Positions 25,769-33,450 are shown, counted from the first letter of the stretch. The stretch: 41,811 nucleotides of DNA from Pseudomonadota bacterium (GCA_021808525.1 JAKBBK010000015.1:5547-47357), one strand, 5' to 3'. Notes: a model not told the origin generated them from the letters alone. Program-made: numbers and translations.

Positions 25769-26547
25769 ATCAGGCTGCCGATGCCCGCCAGCGTGACCAG
25801 GTAGAAGATGACTTGAAGCGCGGAAGGGCTTTGCGTATAGCCCACCAGGATGTGCAGCAGGCGTCCGGCCATCGACTGCTGGCTGAGCAGCCAGGAGCTG
25901 TTCCAGACTCCCTCGCGAATGGCCGGCAGCAGCCCCGCCTGAGTGAGCATGCCGGCGGCGTCGGTGGCCATGCCGGCGGCCAGCAGCAGGATCATCCAGC
26001 CGGTGACGGTGAACAGGTGACGCGTGGGAATGCGCAGCAGGCCCTTGTACAACAGGGTGCCCGCGGCCACGCCGCCGGCCAGGCCCGCCAGCGCGCCCGC
26101 CAGCATCGAGCCGGCGCCGGCGCCGCTGGCATAGATGCCATAGCCGAACAGCACCGCCTCGGAGCCCTCGCGCAGCACCGCCATCATCACCACGACCATG
26201 AGCACCGACAGGGGCTTGTCGCCCACCGCGACGTCGTGGCCCACGGCGCGCATGGTCTGCGCCAGCTCCTTGCCGTGGCGACTCATCCAGATGTTGTGCC
26301 AGCCCAGCATGGCCACGGCCAGCAGCAGTACCGCCGCGTTGAGCAATTGCTGGCCGCGGCCCTGCGCAGCGGTGGCGATGGCGCCGGCGAAGCCGGCGAC
26401 CACGCAGGCCCCGGCCACGCCCAGCAGCACGCCCAGGCTCACCCAGCGCCCGCGTCCGGCCACGCCCTTGGCGGCGGCCAGCACGATGGAGACCACCAGG
26501 GCGGCCTCGAGCACCTCGCGGAACATGATGATGGCAGTGGCCAGCAT
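25720..26547 (-). CDS. FTR1 family high-affinity iron permease
   Basis: This 275-residue protein has about seven transmembrane helices with the two iron-binding R-E-X-X-E motifs of the family, REVLE (residues 10-14) and REGSE (126-130). A conserved block GWHNIWMSRHGKELA lies between. FTR1 permeases carry iron across the cytoplasmic membrane in partnership with a periplasmic cupredoxin/P19 pair and a ferredoxin, all encoded around it here. The ATG is 17 bp after the cupredoxin stop. Corresponds to FtrC of Bordetella and Brucella. Confidence 0.95.
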   Translation of the reverse strand: MLATAIIMFREVLEAALVVSIVLAAAKGVAGRGRWVSLGVLLGVAGACVVAGFAGAIATAAQGRGQQLLNAAVLLLAVAMLGWHNIWMSRHGKELAQTMRAVGHDVAVGDKPLSVLMVVVMMAVLREGSEAVLFGYGIYASGAGAGSMLAGALAGLAGGVAAGTLLYKGLLRIPTRHLFTVTGWMILLLAAGMATDAAGMLTQAGLLPAIREGVWNSSWLLSQQSMAGRLLHILVGYTQSPSALQVIFYLVTLAGIGSLMWLVNRPRPVSLGSRA

Positions 26548-26563
26548 GTCGGACTCCGGGGTC

Positions 26564-26902
26564 TCAGCGAGCCCGCACGACCAGCGTGCCGATGCTCGAG
26601 GGATGGAAATCGTTGAAAAAGCGGTAGCTGCCGGGTTTCAGCGGCGGGATGTACACCGGTAGCGCGGTGCCACCCGGAATCACCTGTTCCACGCTGAAGT
26701 CGCTGCTCTCGAACTCGGCCGGCAGCGCGTCCTTGTTGTCCACCATGATCTTCACCCGCTGGCCCGCGGGGATGGTGATGCTGCCCGGCTGGAAGGCCTG
26801 GGCGTGGATGGTCAGGGTGGGCGCGGCATCGGCGGCGAAGGCGGCGCCAGGCAGCGCCGCGACCGCCAGCATGAAAACCCCCAGAACCCTCGAAATGTTC
26901 AT
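26564..26902 (-). CDS. cupredoxin-domain periplasmic protein (FtrB/EfeO-N type)
   Basis: This 112-residue protein has a signal peptide (MNISRVLGVFMLAVAALPGAAFA) and one cupredoxin domain of the EfeO N-terminal kind: FQPGSITIPAGQRVKIMVDNKD, ALPAEFESSDF, and the ending GSYRFFNDFHPSSIGTLVVR. In Ftr systems the partner FtrB oxidises ferrous iron. It is first in the operon, with AGGGAG seven bases before the ATG, and follows a gap containing a Fur-box-like palindrome. Copper binding is expected from the family but ligands cannot be confirmed by eye. Confidence 0.88.
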   Translation of the reverse strand: MNISRVLGVFMLAVAALPGAAFAADAAPTLTIHAQAFQPGSITIPAGQRVKIMVDNKDALPAEFESSDFSVEQVIPGGTALPVYIPPLKPGSYRFFNDFHPSSIGTLVVRAR

Positions 26903-26978
26903 CGAAAACTCCCTGCTCCCCGGAAAGCGAGAGGCCTTCCTGATTGCAAATGCTACATGTTCGCAATAGACATGTAAA

Positions 26979-26993
26979 TGCAAATGATTCGCA
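26979..26993. promoter_or_regulatory. Fur-box-like inverted repeat upstream of the Ftr operon
   Basis: TGCAAATGATTCGCA is a 7-1-7 inverted repeat that agrees at 10 of 14 arm positions with the Fur pattern tGATAATnATTATCa. It lies in an A/T-rich pocket (26941-27000) that stands out from the surrounding G/C-rich DNA, about 77 bp before the cupredoxin start. A related stretch with TGCAAATG and TTCGCAAT lies at 26945-26967. Iron repression through Fur is inferred from this and from the genes controlled. Confidence 0.5.
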
Positions 26994-27036
26994 AAGAGGT
27001 CGGGCGGGTTTCGGGCCCACCGGGGTCCAGGCCGAA

Positions 27037-27064
27037 GCGCGGGCTCGGAATGCCGAGCCCGCGC
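27037..27064 (-). terminator. strong hairpin after the MFS gene
   Basis: GCGCGGGCTCGG (27037-27048) and CCGAGCCCGCGC (27053-27064) form a perfect 12-bp stem with an AATG loop, 13 bp after the MFS stop. No T-tract follows, but the stem is the longest perfect one in the window and separates the persulfide cassette from the Ftr operon. Confidence 0.6.
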
Positions 27065-27077
27065 CTGGCACGCAGGT

Positions 27078-28436
27078 TCAAACCGCGAGGCGGGGATGGG
27101 TTTCGCGGGCGCGCAGAAGCACCCAGCCACCCGACAGCAACAGCCAGCCCGCGCTGACCCAGAAGGCGGGCTCGATGGCGCCATGCGCCTGCGCCACCAG
27201 ACCCAGCACCAGCGCGCCGATGGCGTAGCCGGTGTCGCGCCAGAAGCGGTAGGTGCCCAACGCCGAGCTGCGCCAGCTCGGGTGGGCGATGTCGGCCACC
27301 GAGGCGATCAGGTTCGGGTACAGCAGCGCCATGCCCACCCCCATGAGCACGGCGGCCGCCAGCCAGGGCGCGAAGCCGCGCACCAGCACCGAGGCGGCCA
27401 CGCCGGCGGCGAGCAGCCACAGCCCGGCCACCACCGGGCGCTTGCGTCCGATGCGGTCCGACAGCGGCCCGGTCCACAACTGCGAGGCGCCCCAGCTCAG
27501 CCCGTACACGCCGCTGACCCAGCCGACCTGCACCAGGCTCAGGCCGTGGCCGTGCAGGTACAGCGGGAACAGCACCCACAGCAGGGTGTCGGCGACCTTG
27601 TTGGCCGCGCCCGCCTGGCACAGCGCCGAGAAGGTGGGGTGGCCCCACGACACGTAGGCGAAGACCTGGAGCGAGCTGGGATGCTCGCTCAGGCCCTCGG
27701 CGAAGCGCGGGCGCGGTCCGGGGTGGCTGCCGCCGGCATGGCGATGGCGCTCGGCGCGCGCCCAGGGCAGGGTCTCGCGCACGAACAGCAGCGCCGTCAG
27801 CAGCGCGATGGCCATCACCGCGCTGGAGAAGCCCAGCAAGGCCACGCGCGGCCCGTAGCGCTGCGCCAACCACGCGGTGGCCAGGCCCGCCAGCCCGACC
27901 GCGGCGTAGCCGGCGAATTCGTTGATGCCGGTGGCCAGGCCCCGCTGCTCGGCGCGCGTGATGTCCACCTTGCTGGTGACGGTCATGCTCCACGCGAAAC
28001 CCTGGTTGACGCCCAGGAACAGGTTGGCAGCGACGATCCACCACCACGATTGCGCGTAAAAGATCAGCAGCGGGATGGGGATGGCGGCCAGCCAGCCCAG
28101 CACCAGCACGGTCTTGCGCCCGACGCGCTCGGACAGGCGCCCGGCGACGAAATTCAGCGCGCCCTTGACCAGGCCGAAGGAAAGCACAAAGGACAGCAGG
28201 TACAGGAAGGAGGACCTGGGCACGCCGAAGTCGCGCGCCGCGAGCACCGGCAGCACGGTGCGCTCCATGCCGATGAGCAGCCCGACCAGGAACACCTGCA
28301 CCGCCTGCCAGACGAACTGGCGCAGGTTGACCCGGATGCCCTGCGGGTGATCCGGGGCAGCGGATGCGGGGTGATGCGGGGTTTCGGCGCGGCCCGGCAG
28401 CTCGACTGGCCCGGCCGGGTCGGCCGGGGTGTTCAT
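27078..28436 (-). CDS. MFS transporter of the persulfide cassette
   Basis: This 452-residue protein has about twelve transmembrane helices. MFS signatures are GRLSERVGRKTVLVLG in the loop 2-3 position and GPLSDRIGRKRPVVAGLW in the equivalent loop of the second half. A hydrophilic central loop (about residues 225-250) and an N-terminal Pro/Ala tail flank the core. Its ATG overlaps the stop of the metallo-hydrolase gene by four bases, so it is co-translated with a persulfide dioxygenase. Substrate is unknown; export of a sulfur compound produced in the pathway is a plausible inference. Confidence 0.88.
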   Translation of the reverse strand: MNTPADPAGPVELPGRAETPHHPASAAPDHPQGIRVNLRQFVWQAVQVFLVGLLIGMERTVLPVLAARDFGVPRSSFLYLLSFVLSFGLVKGALNFVAGRLSERVGRKTVLVLGWLAAIPIPLLIFYAQSWWWIVAANLFLGVNQGFAWSMTVTSKVDITRAEQRGLATGINEFAGYAAVGLAGLATAWLAQRYGPRVALLGFSSAVMAIALLTALLFVRETLPWARAERHRHAGGSHPGPRPRFAEGLSEHPSSLQVFAYVSWGHPTFSALCQAGAANKVADTLLWVLFPLYLHGHGLSLVQVGWVSGVYGLSWGASQLWTGPLSDRIGRKRPVVAGLWLLAAGVAASVLVRGFAPWLAAAVLMGVGMALLYPNLIASVADIAHPSWRSSALGTYRFWRDTGYAIGALVLGLVAQAHGAIEPAFWVSAGWLLLSGGWVLLRARETHPRLAV

Positions 28437-29212
28437 GGGGAAACGTTGGCCGCGACGATGCCGGCCATGCCGGCCGGGCGCGGCGGGATTTCGGCCGCCA
28501 GCTGTTGGATGAAGGCCTCGCGCGACAGGCCCAGCAGGGGGTTGAAGCGCTTCTCGAAGGCCAGGGTCGACGCGGGTTTGCCCGAAAGGCCGGCGCCGCA
28601 GGCGCTGCCCGCCTGATGTCCGGGGTAGATCTCCAGTTCGCCCGGCAGATTCAGCAGGTGCGCGTGCAGGGAGTCGTACAGGGTGCCGGCCATCTCGCGC
28701 TCGAGCCCCACGGGGGACGGGCTGGGCGCGGCCCGGCCTTGAGGAATGTCACCACCGGCCAGGTCGGGCCGGCCGACGGCGCCCACGAACAGCGTGTCCC
28801 CGGTGAGCACGAACCACGGGGCCTCGCCCCGCCGCTTGTCGGTGACCAGCAGGCAGATGCTGTCGGGCGTGTGGCCCGGGGTGTGCAGCACCCGCACCGA
28901 TACATTGCCGACCTCGATCAGCTGGTCGTGGCGCAGGGCCTCGAAATCGAAGTGCACGAAGCCGCGTGCCGCCTCATGCAGGCAGTAGGGAGCCCCCGTC
29001 CTGCACGCCAGCTTGCGCCCGCCGCTGAGGTGGTCCGCGTGCACATGGGTGTCGATCACATGGGTGATGCGCGCGCCGGCCTGGCGCGCCCGCTCGATGA
29101 AGTCCTCCTCGTCGCCGGCCACCACGTCGACCGCGACGGCCTTGCCCAGCCCGGCGCAGCCGAACAGGTAGGACAGGCTGGATGCCCGCGAGGGGAGTTG
29201 CTGGAAGAACAT
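28433..29212 (-). CDS. persulfide dioxygenase-like metallo-beta-lactamase fold protein (ETHE1/Blh type)
   Basis: This 259-residue MBL-fold enzyme has the metal motif HVHADH (residues 56-61), HTPGHTPDS, TGDTLFVGAVGRPDL and YPGHQAGSACG. The GDTLFVG-GRPDL pattern is characteristic of the ETHE1/persulfide dioxygenase group, which oxidises glutathione persulfide to sulfite with a mononuclear iron, rather than of beta-lactamases or glyoxalase II. A short Pro/Ser-rich insertion (GRAAPSPSPVGLE) follows the GRPDL block. It is the middle gene of a cassette with a rhodanese-bearing regulator. Confidence 0.88.
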   Translation of the reverse strand: MFFQQLPSRASSLSYLFGCAGLGKAVAVDVVAGDEEDFIERARQAGARITHVIDTHVHADHLSGGRKLACRTGAPYCLHEAARGFVHFDFEALRHDQLIEVGNVSVRVLHTPGHTPDSICLLVTDKRRGEAPWFVLTGDTLFVGAVGRPDLAGGDIPQGRAAPSPSPVGLEREMAGTLYDSLHAHLLNLPGELEIYPGHQAGSACGAGLSGKPASTLAFEKRFNPLLGLSREAFIQQLAAEIPPRPAGMAGIVAANVSP

Positions 29213-29258
29213 GGCAGGGTCTCGGGTGGGCGCGGGCGGGTGGGCTGGGTTCGCCTGC

Positions 29259-29927
29259 TCAGGCCGCCGCGCATTCCAGCGGCCAACCCGCCGCGCGCCA
29301 TTCGGGCACGCCGTCGGCGCATTTGCGTGCGCGCAGGCCGTGGCGCGCCAGCAGGGCGACGGCGGCGTCGGACATCACGCAAAAGGGCCCGCGGCAGTAG
29401 GCGACGATGTCCTTGTCGCGCGGAAGCTCGCGAATGCGCGCCTCCAGCTCGTCCAGGGGAACCGAGCGTGCCCCCGGAAGGTGGGCGTCCCGGTACTCCC
29501 CGGCGGGGCGCACGTCGAGCAGCACGACCTCGCCGGCGCGCACCTTGTCCAGCAGGGATCGTGCGCTCTGGGGGCTGAGGCGCTCGGGCTCGGCGAACAG
29601 ATCCTGCATCGCCAGTTGCAGCTCGGCCAGGCGCGACTCGGCCAGCTCGCGCAGGCGCACCCACAGGTCCGAGACGTCCGCTCCGCCGAGGCGATAGATG
29701 CGGTTCTTGCCCTCTCGGCGCACCTCCACCAGCCGGGCCCCGCGCAGCACCCGCAGATGCGCGCTGGCCAGCTTGACGTCGATGTCGGCCGCCAGCGCCA
29801 GGCCTTCCACCGATTTCTCGCCCTGGGCCAGCAACTCCAGCAATTCCAGGCGCTTCGGACTGGCGCATGCGGCGCCCATGCGCGCGACCTGGGCGTAGAG
29901 ATGGTCCTTGAGTTCACGGGGTGTCAT
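29259..29927 (-). CDS. ArsR-family regulator fused to a rhodanese domain
   Basis: This 222-residue protein has a winged-helix ArsR domain at residues 10-95 (MGAACASPKRLELLELLAQGEKSVEGLA, then DIDVKLASAHLRVLRGARLVEVRREGKNRIYRL). A rhodanese domain at about 118-218 has active loop CRGPFC (C178, C183). Fusions of this kind are known regulators beside persulfide dioxygenase and sulfur genes; the rhodanese Cys may sense or transfer sulfane sulfur. C21 in the ArsR part could form a persulfide-sensing pair with another Cys, but that is speculative. First gene of the cassette. Confidence 0.9.
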   Translation of the reverse strand: MTPRELKDHLYAQVARMGAACASPKRLELLELLAQGEKSVEGLALAADIDVKLASAHLRVLRGARLVEVRREGKNRIYRLGGADVSDLWVRLRELAESRLAELQLAMQDLFAEPERLSPQSARSLLDKVRAGEVVLLDVRPAGEYRDAHLPGARSVPLDELEARIRELPRDKDIVAYCRGPFCVMSDAAVALLARHGLRARKCADGVPEWRAAGWPLECAAA

Positions 29928-29931
29928 GCGT

Positions 29932-29955
29932 ACAGTCTAACGGATGAGCGAATGT
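29932..29955. promoter_or_regulatory. weak inverted repeat upstream of the ArsR-rhodanese gene
   Basis: ACAGTC (29932-29937) and GAATGT (29950-29955) are complementary at 5 of 6 positions with a 12-nt spacer, starting four bases upstream of the regulator ATG. It could be an operator for the regulator; the match is weak. Confidence 0.25.
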
Positions 29956-30049
29956 GTGGGGCGCGCCCGTGCATTACGGCGGCCACCATCGACCGGACAG
30001 GAACGAGCCTGGCCCTGTCCGTGGGGTCGGCGCGGGCCTTGCGCGGGGC

Positions 30050-30736
30050 TCAGCCCAGGGGGTGCAGCAGGGCGGGGAGCTGGTCCAGGCTGCGGATTTC
30101 GTGGTCCGGCCGGCCCGGCAGGCGCTCCGGGCGCTGGCCGTAGCGATTGCACCAGACCACGCGCATGCCGAAGGCCTTGGCGCCGAAAGCATCCCAGGCG
30201 TTGGACGACAGGAAGCACACCTGCTCGGCCCCCAGCCCCAGCTGGCGCAGGCCGTAGGAGTACACCCGCGAGTCGGTCTTGAACACCTGGACCGCGTGGG
30301 CCGACAGCACCGCGTCGAACAGATCGTTCAGGCCCGCCGAGCGCACGGCGGCATCGAGCATGGTCGGCGTGCCGTTGGACAGGATCGCCGTGACCAGGCC
30401 GGCCTCGCGCAGGGTCTGCAAGGTGGCGGGAACCTCGGCGAAGGCCGTCAGGTTCAGGTACAGATCCATCAGCCTGGCGCGCAGTCCCGGTTCGAGCAGC
30501 CCCAGGCTGTCCAGCGCGAAATCCAGCGCGTCCCCGGTGACCTGCCAGAAATCGGCGTAGCGCCCCTGCAGGGAGCGCAGCCAGGTGTATTGCAGTTGCT
30601 TGTCGCGCCAGACGGCCGTCAGGGCCGCGCGCTTGTCGTCGGGCAGGCCCGGGCAGCGGGCGGCCGCCGAGGCGAAATCGAAAATGGTGCCGTAGGCGTC
30701 GAACACACAGGCGCGAATTCCCCGCAGCTGCTCCAT
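30050..30736 (-). CDS. haloacid dehalogenase type II family hydrolase
   Basis: This 228-residue HAD protein has motif I ACVFDAYGTIFD with nucleophile D13, motif II ILSNGTPTML, motif III Lys in QVFKTDSRVYSYGL, and motif IV FLSSNAWDAFGAKAFGM. FDAYGT and SSNAWD are the pattern of L-2-haloacid dehalogenases, which hydrolyse short 2-haloacids by an ester intermediate. Substrate cannot be proven by sequence since many relatives act on phosphoesters. It ends an operon TetR-GST-HAD, two bases after the GST stop, suggesting a detoxification unit for electrophiles or halogenated compounds. Confidence 0.88.
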   Translation of the reverse strand: MEQLRGIRACVFDAYGTIFDFASAAARCPGLPDDKRAALTAVWRDKQLQYTWLRSLQGRYADFWQVTGDALDFALDSLGLLEPGLRARLMDLYLNLTAFAEVPATLQTLREAGLVTAILSNGTPTMLDAAVRSAGLNDLFDAVLSAHAVQVFKTDSRVYSYGLRQLGLGAEQVCFLSSNAWDAFGAKAFGMRVVWCNRYGQRPERLPGRPDHEIRSLDQLPALLHPLG

Positions 30737-30738
30737 GA

Positions 30739-31470
30739 TCAGCTCCCCGCCGCCGCCGTGGCCTCTCCCGGGGCCGGGGCGACGGCGCGCGCCAGGCCGC
30801 CGTAGGCGTCGAGCATGCGCTCGACCCAGGGAGCGATGGGGTCGGCCGGGTCCAGCAGCGCCACCGGGCTGACGGTGCGTGCCCACTGGAAGGCGCCGAA
30901 CACCGCGTGGTCCGCGTAGTTGGGCCGCGCTCCGGCCAGGTAGGGCTGGGCCGCCAGGGTGCTGCGCAGCGGTGCGAGCAGCCTGCGCACGTTGTCCAGC
31001 GCCTGCGCGCGCTGCGCCGCAAGCGCCGCGAAGCTCTGCCCGAAGGCGGCCTCGCGGCTGCTGCGGAAGTACTCCTGGTCCTTGTCGTGCAGGATGGCCG
31101 GGATGTCCGGCACCACCACGCGGGCGACGGCCGGCTGCAGGGTCTCGGCGGCCCACTGGTTCAGGAAGCGGGCGAGGGCGCGCCCGGCTCCCGGGCCGAA
31201 CAGCGAGGGCCGGTCGGTGTAGTGGTCCTCCAGGTACTCGGCGATGGCCCAGCTGTCGTGGATCCAGCGTTCGCCGTCCACCAGCACGGGCACCTTGCCC
31301 TGGCCGGTCGCGGCGATGGCCTGCTTGTCGGTGAAGCGCCATGCGACGGTCTGCACCGGCAGGCCCTTGTGGGCCAGCGCCAGGCGCGTGCGCCAGCAGT
31401 AGGGGCTGAAGCGCCGCTGCTCGTCGGCGCCGGCCAGGTCGAAAAGTCGCATCGTGGAAGGGCTGTTCAT
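30739..31470 (-). CDS. glutathione S-transferase family protein
   Basis: This 243-residue protein has an N-terminal thioredoxin-like GST domain (FSPYCWRTRLALAHKGL, with Ser/Cys in the position of the catalytic residue; GQGKVPVLVDGERWIHDSWAIAEYLEDHY, which holds the cis-Pro and the glutathione-binding DS). An all-helical C-terminal domain follows. The SPYCWRTRLAL start resembles the class that includes LigE/beta-etherase-like and dehalogenase-like GSTs. ATG 31470 overlaps the TetR stop by one base and has GGAGAG upstream. Reaction unknown; conjugation of an electrophile is inferred. Confidence 0.88.
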   Translation of the reverse strand: MNSPSTMRLFDLAGADEQRRFSPYCWRTRLALAHKGLPVQTVAWRFTDKQAIAATGQGKVPVLVDGERWIHDSWAIAEYLEDHYTDRPSLFGPGAGRALARFLNQWAAETLQPAVARVVVPDIPAILHDKDQEYFRSSREAAFGQSFAALAAQRAQALDNVRRLLAPLRSTLAAQPYLAGARPNYADHAVFGAFQWARTVSPVALLDPADPIAPWVERMLDAYGGLARAVAPAPGEATAAAGS

Positions 31471-32093
31471 CAAAAGGACTCTCCAGAAAGCGCCGCCTTG
31501 CCAGGCGGGCAGGGCTCGAGCGCGCGCAGCGCATGGTCGGCCAGGGCGCGCAACCTGTGCGGATCCCCGTACAGGCGGGCCGCGACGCGGATCGCGAACA
31601 CGGCGCCCATCAGCGCCGCGGCTTCGCTGGCCACCTCGGTGTCCCGCGGCAGCGCGCCGGCAGCCACCGCGCAGGCCAGGCGCGAGGCGAAGAAGGACTC
31701 GACCTCGCCCAGGCGCGCACGCACCACCGCGCGCGCGGGCTCGCCCATGTCGGCGCCGTCCAGCGCCGTGTTGACCAGCAGGCAGCCGCGCCGCTCGGGG
31801 TCGGCCAGCGAAGCCGCCACCAATTGGTCGAAAAACTGCCGGATCGCCCCCAGTGGCGAAGGGTCGCTCGACAACTGCGCGATGCGGGCGGCCAGGCCGC
31901 GCTGCGCATAGCGCCCCAGCACCTGCACGAACAGGCCCTGCTTGTCGGTGTAGCGGTGGTACAGCGCGGCGCTGCCCAGCCCGGTGGCCTGCGCCAGTTC
32001 GCGCAGCGAGGTGCCCGCGTAGCCCCGGCGCCAGAACACCTGCATCGCGCGTTCGAGCACGACATCGTCGCTGAGGCTTCGGCTTCGGGGCAT
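31470..32093 (-). CDS. TetR/AcrR-family regulator of the GST-dehalogenase operon
   Basis: This 207-residue protein has the TetR HTH at about residues 9-55 (VLERAMQVFWRRGYAGTSLRELAQATGLGSAALYHRYTDKQGLF). The ligand domain contains GCLLVNTALDGADM, a block shared with NemR/YxaF-like regulators that sense reactive electrophiles through a Cys; the Cys is present here. First gene of an operon with GST and HAD genes, divergent from a DsbA-like gene. The palindrome at 32134-32149 between them is the likely operator. Confidence 0.88.
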   Translation of the reverse strand: MPRSRSLSDDVVLERAMQVFWRRGYAGTSLRELAQATGLGSAALYHRYTDKQGLFVQVLGRYAQRGLAARIAQLSSDPSPLGAIRQFFDQLVAASLADPERRGCLLVNTALDGADMGEPARAVVRARLGEVESFFASRLACAVAAGALPRDTEVASEAAALMGAVFAIRVAARLYGDPHRLRALADHALRALEPCPPGKAALSGESF

Positions 32094-32133
32094 GGATGAT
32101 CCGCTTGTTGCGCGCTGGGACTGAGAGTACCTT

Positions 32134-32149
32134 AATAGAACGTTCGTTT
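32134..32149. promoter_or_regulatory. palindrome in the TetR / DsbA divergent region
   Basis: GAACGTTC (32138-32145) is a perfect palindrome flanked by AA (32134-32135) and TT (32148-32149) at symmetric positions. It lies about 40 bp before the TetR ATG and 55 bp before the DsbA-like ATG, in the only A/T-rich patch of the gap. It shares AATAG and TTCGTTT blocks with the operator at 387-412. Likely binding site for the divergent TetR. Confidence 0.5.
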
Positions 32150-32204
32150 CAATTCAATTCCGCCCAGGCTCGCCGCGGCCGGCCGGCGGGGAGGCGCGCA
32201 AGAC

Positions 32205-32861
32205 ATGGACCGGAGCGACGGACCCCACCTGGTGTATTTCGCCGATCCGATGTGTTCCTGGTGCTGGGGTTTTTCCCCGGTGATCCAGGCCATCGGCGAG
32301 CGTTTCGGCGAGGACCTGCCCATTCGCCTGGTGCTCGGCGGCCTGCGCCCGGGCACCGTCGAGCCGATGGACGAGCAGGCCCGCGCCGAAATGCGCGGGC
32401 ACTGGAACCATGTGCACGAGGCCAGCGGCCAGCCCTTCGACTGGGGGTTTTTCGAGCGCGAGGGTTTTGTGTACGACACCGAACCCGCCAGCCGCGCCGT
32501 GGTGCTGATGCGCCGCCGCGGCACGGCCGAGGCCCTGGCCGGATTGCGCCGCCTGCAGCGGGCCTTCTATGCCGAAGGGCGCGACATCACCGAGCTCGAC
32601 CAGCTCGCCGCGCTGGCCGCCGAGCTGGGCTTCGAGCAGGGCGCTTTCCGGGCGGCCCTGGACGAGCCCGCCACGCTGCGCGAGACCCGCGCCGATTTCT
32701 CGCTGGCCGCGCAATCGGGGGTGCGCGGTTTTCCCACGCTGATCGCCGGCACCGGCGGCGCGCGCGACTACGCCCTGCTCACCCATGGCTTCCAGCCCGC
32801 GCAGCGCGTGCTGCCCGCGCTGCAGCGCTGGCTGGACGGGCTGGGCGGGCGGGCTGCGTAG
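32205..32861 (+). CDS. DsbA family (FrnE-like) thiol oxidoreductase
   Basis: This 218-residue cytoplasmic protein (no signal peptide) has a thioredoxin fold with active site C17-S-W-C20 in YFADPMCSWCWGFSPV. The helical insertion typical of DsbA follows, then the cis-Pro loop GVRGFPTLIAG. The CSWCWGF pattern marks the FrnE / DsbA-like group rather than periplasmic DsbA. The role may be disulfide or glutathione chemistry; its divergent partner operon encodes a TetR regulator and a GST, so a shared response to electrophile stress is plausible. GGGGAGG lies about 10 bases before the ATG. Confidence 0.88.
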   Translation: MDRSDGPHLVYFADPMCSWCWGFSPVIQAIGERFGEDLPIRLVLGGLRPGTVEPMDEQARAEMRGHWNHVHEASGQPFDWGFFEREGFVYDTEPASRAVVLMRRRGTAEALAGLRRLQRAFYAEGRDITELDQLAALAAELGFEQGAFRAALDEPATLRETRADFSLAAQSGVRGFPTLIAGTGGARDYALLTHGFQPAQRVLPALQRWLDGLGGRAA

Positions 32862-33037
32862 CAGGGGCCCTGCCCGAGGAACCGGCCGAAACGCTCGCCC
32901 GGGTGACGCGCATCGCGCGGCCGTGCTCGGCCTGCAACACGCCATCGAGCCGGAGCTTGGCGTCTGCGTGGACGTTCTGACCGCGGAATGTCGCCGCCGG
33001 TCAACGTCGAGGGGTTGCTGAGGCGTGACCTGTGAGG

Positions 33038-33056
33038 TGTTACGCGACACGTGACA
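33038..33056. promoter_or_regulatory. inverted repeat ahead of the higBA remnant
   Basis: TGTTACG (33038-33044) and CGTGACA (33050-33056) are complementary at 6 of 7 positions with a 5-nt spacer, just upstream of the surviving HigB codons. It may be a leftover autoregulatory operator. The rest of the 266-bp stretch 32862-33127 holds nothing else recognisable. Confidence 0.3.
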
Positions 33057-33118
33057 ATCGGTCCATGCGCTTCGAAGGCTCGGACGCTGAACTTGTCGAC
33101 TACCAGGACTACCACTAG
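33053..33118 (+). pseudogene. C-terminal remnant of a HigB-type toxin
   Basis: The frame ending in TAG at 33116-33118 reads MRFEGSDAELVDYQDYH from 33065, matching the last strand of HigB/RelE-family toxins, which typically end in D-V-E-I-V-D-Y-H. Upstream the frame is closed by a TGA at 33026-33028 and the roughly 70 N-terminal residues of the toxin are missing. It ends 9 bp before higA, the normal toxin-then-antitoxin spacing, and its stop overlaps the higA ribosome site. Confidence 0.72.
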
Positions 33119-33127
33119 GGGAAGAAC

Positions 33128-33409
33128 ATGAGCATGCACGACCCGGCACACCCCGGCCAGGTGTTGCGCGAATGGCTGCCCGAGGGCATGACGGTGACCC
33201 AGGCCGCGCAAGAGCTGCACGTGGCGCGAGTGACCTTGTCCAAGCTGCTGAACGGGCAAGCCGGCGTTTCTGCCGTGATGGCGCGGCGGCTGGCCATCTG
33301 GCTGGGTACCTCGCCCGACATGTGGGTCACCATGCAGGCCAACCACGACCTGTGGCAAGCCCGCAAGGTGCGGCTTCCGAACATCAAGCCCCTGCGAAGG
33401 GCTGCCTGA
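33128..33409 (+). CDS. higA: HigA family antitoxin (XRE domain), orphan
   Basis: This 93-residue protein has the HigA opening HPGQVLREWLPEGMTVTQAAQELHVARVTLSKLLNG, an XRE helix-turn-helix, and the C-terminal segment RRLAIWLGTSPDMWVTMQANHDLWQARK typical of HigA addiction antitoxins. AGGGGAAG precedes the ATG. Its toxin is reduced to a tail fragment, so it survives either as decay residue or as a stand-alone regulator or anti-addiction protein. It lies just outside the tRNA-derived left repeat at 33451. Confidence 0.9.
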   Translation: MSMHDPAHPGQVLREWLPEGMTVTQAAQELHVARVTLSKLLNGQAGVSAVMARRLAIWLGTSPDMWVTMQANHDLWQARKVRLPNIKPLRRAA

Positions 33410-33450
33410 GCGCTCGGCGCTGCTGAGCGAGGGGCAGTCGGATCGGGTCG

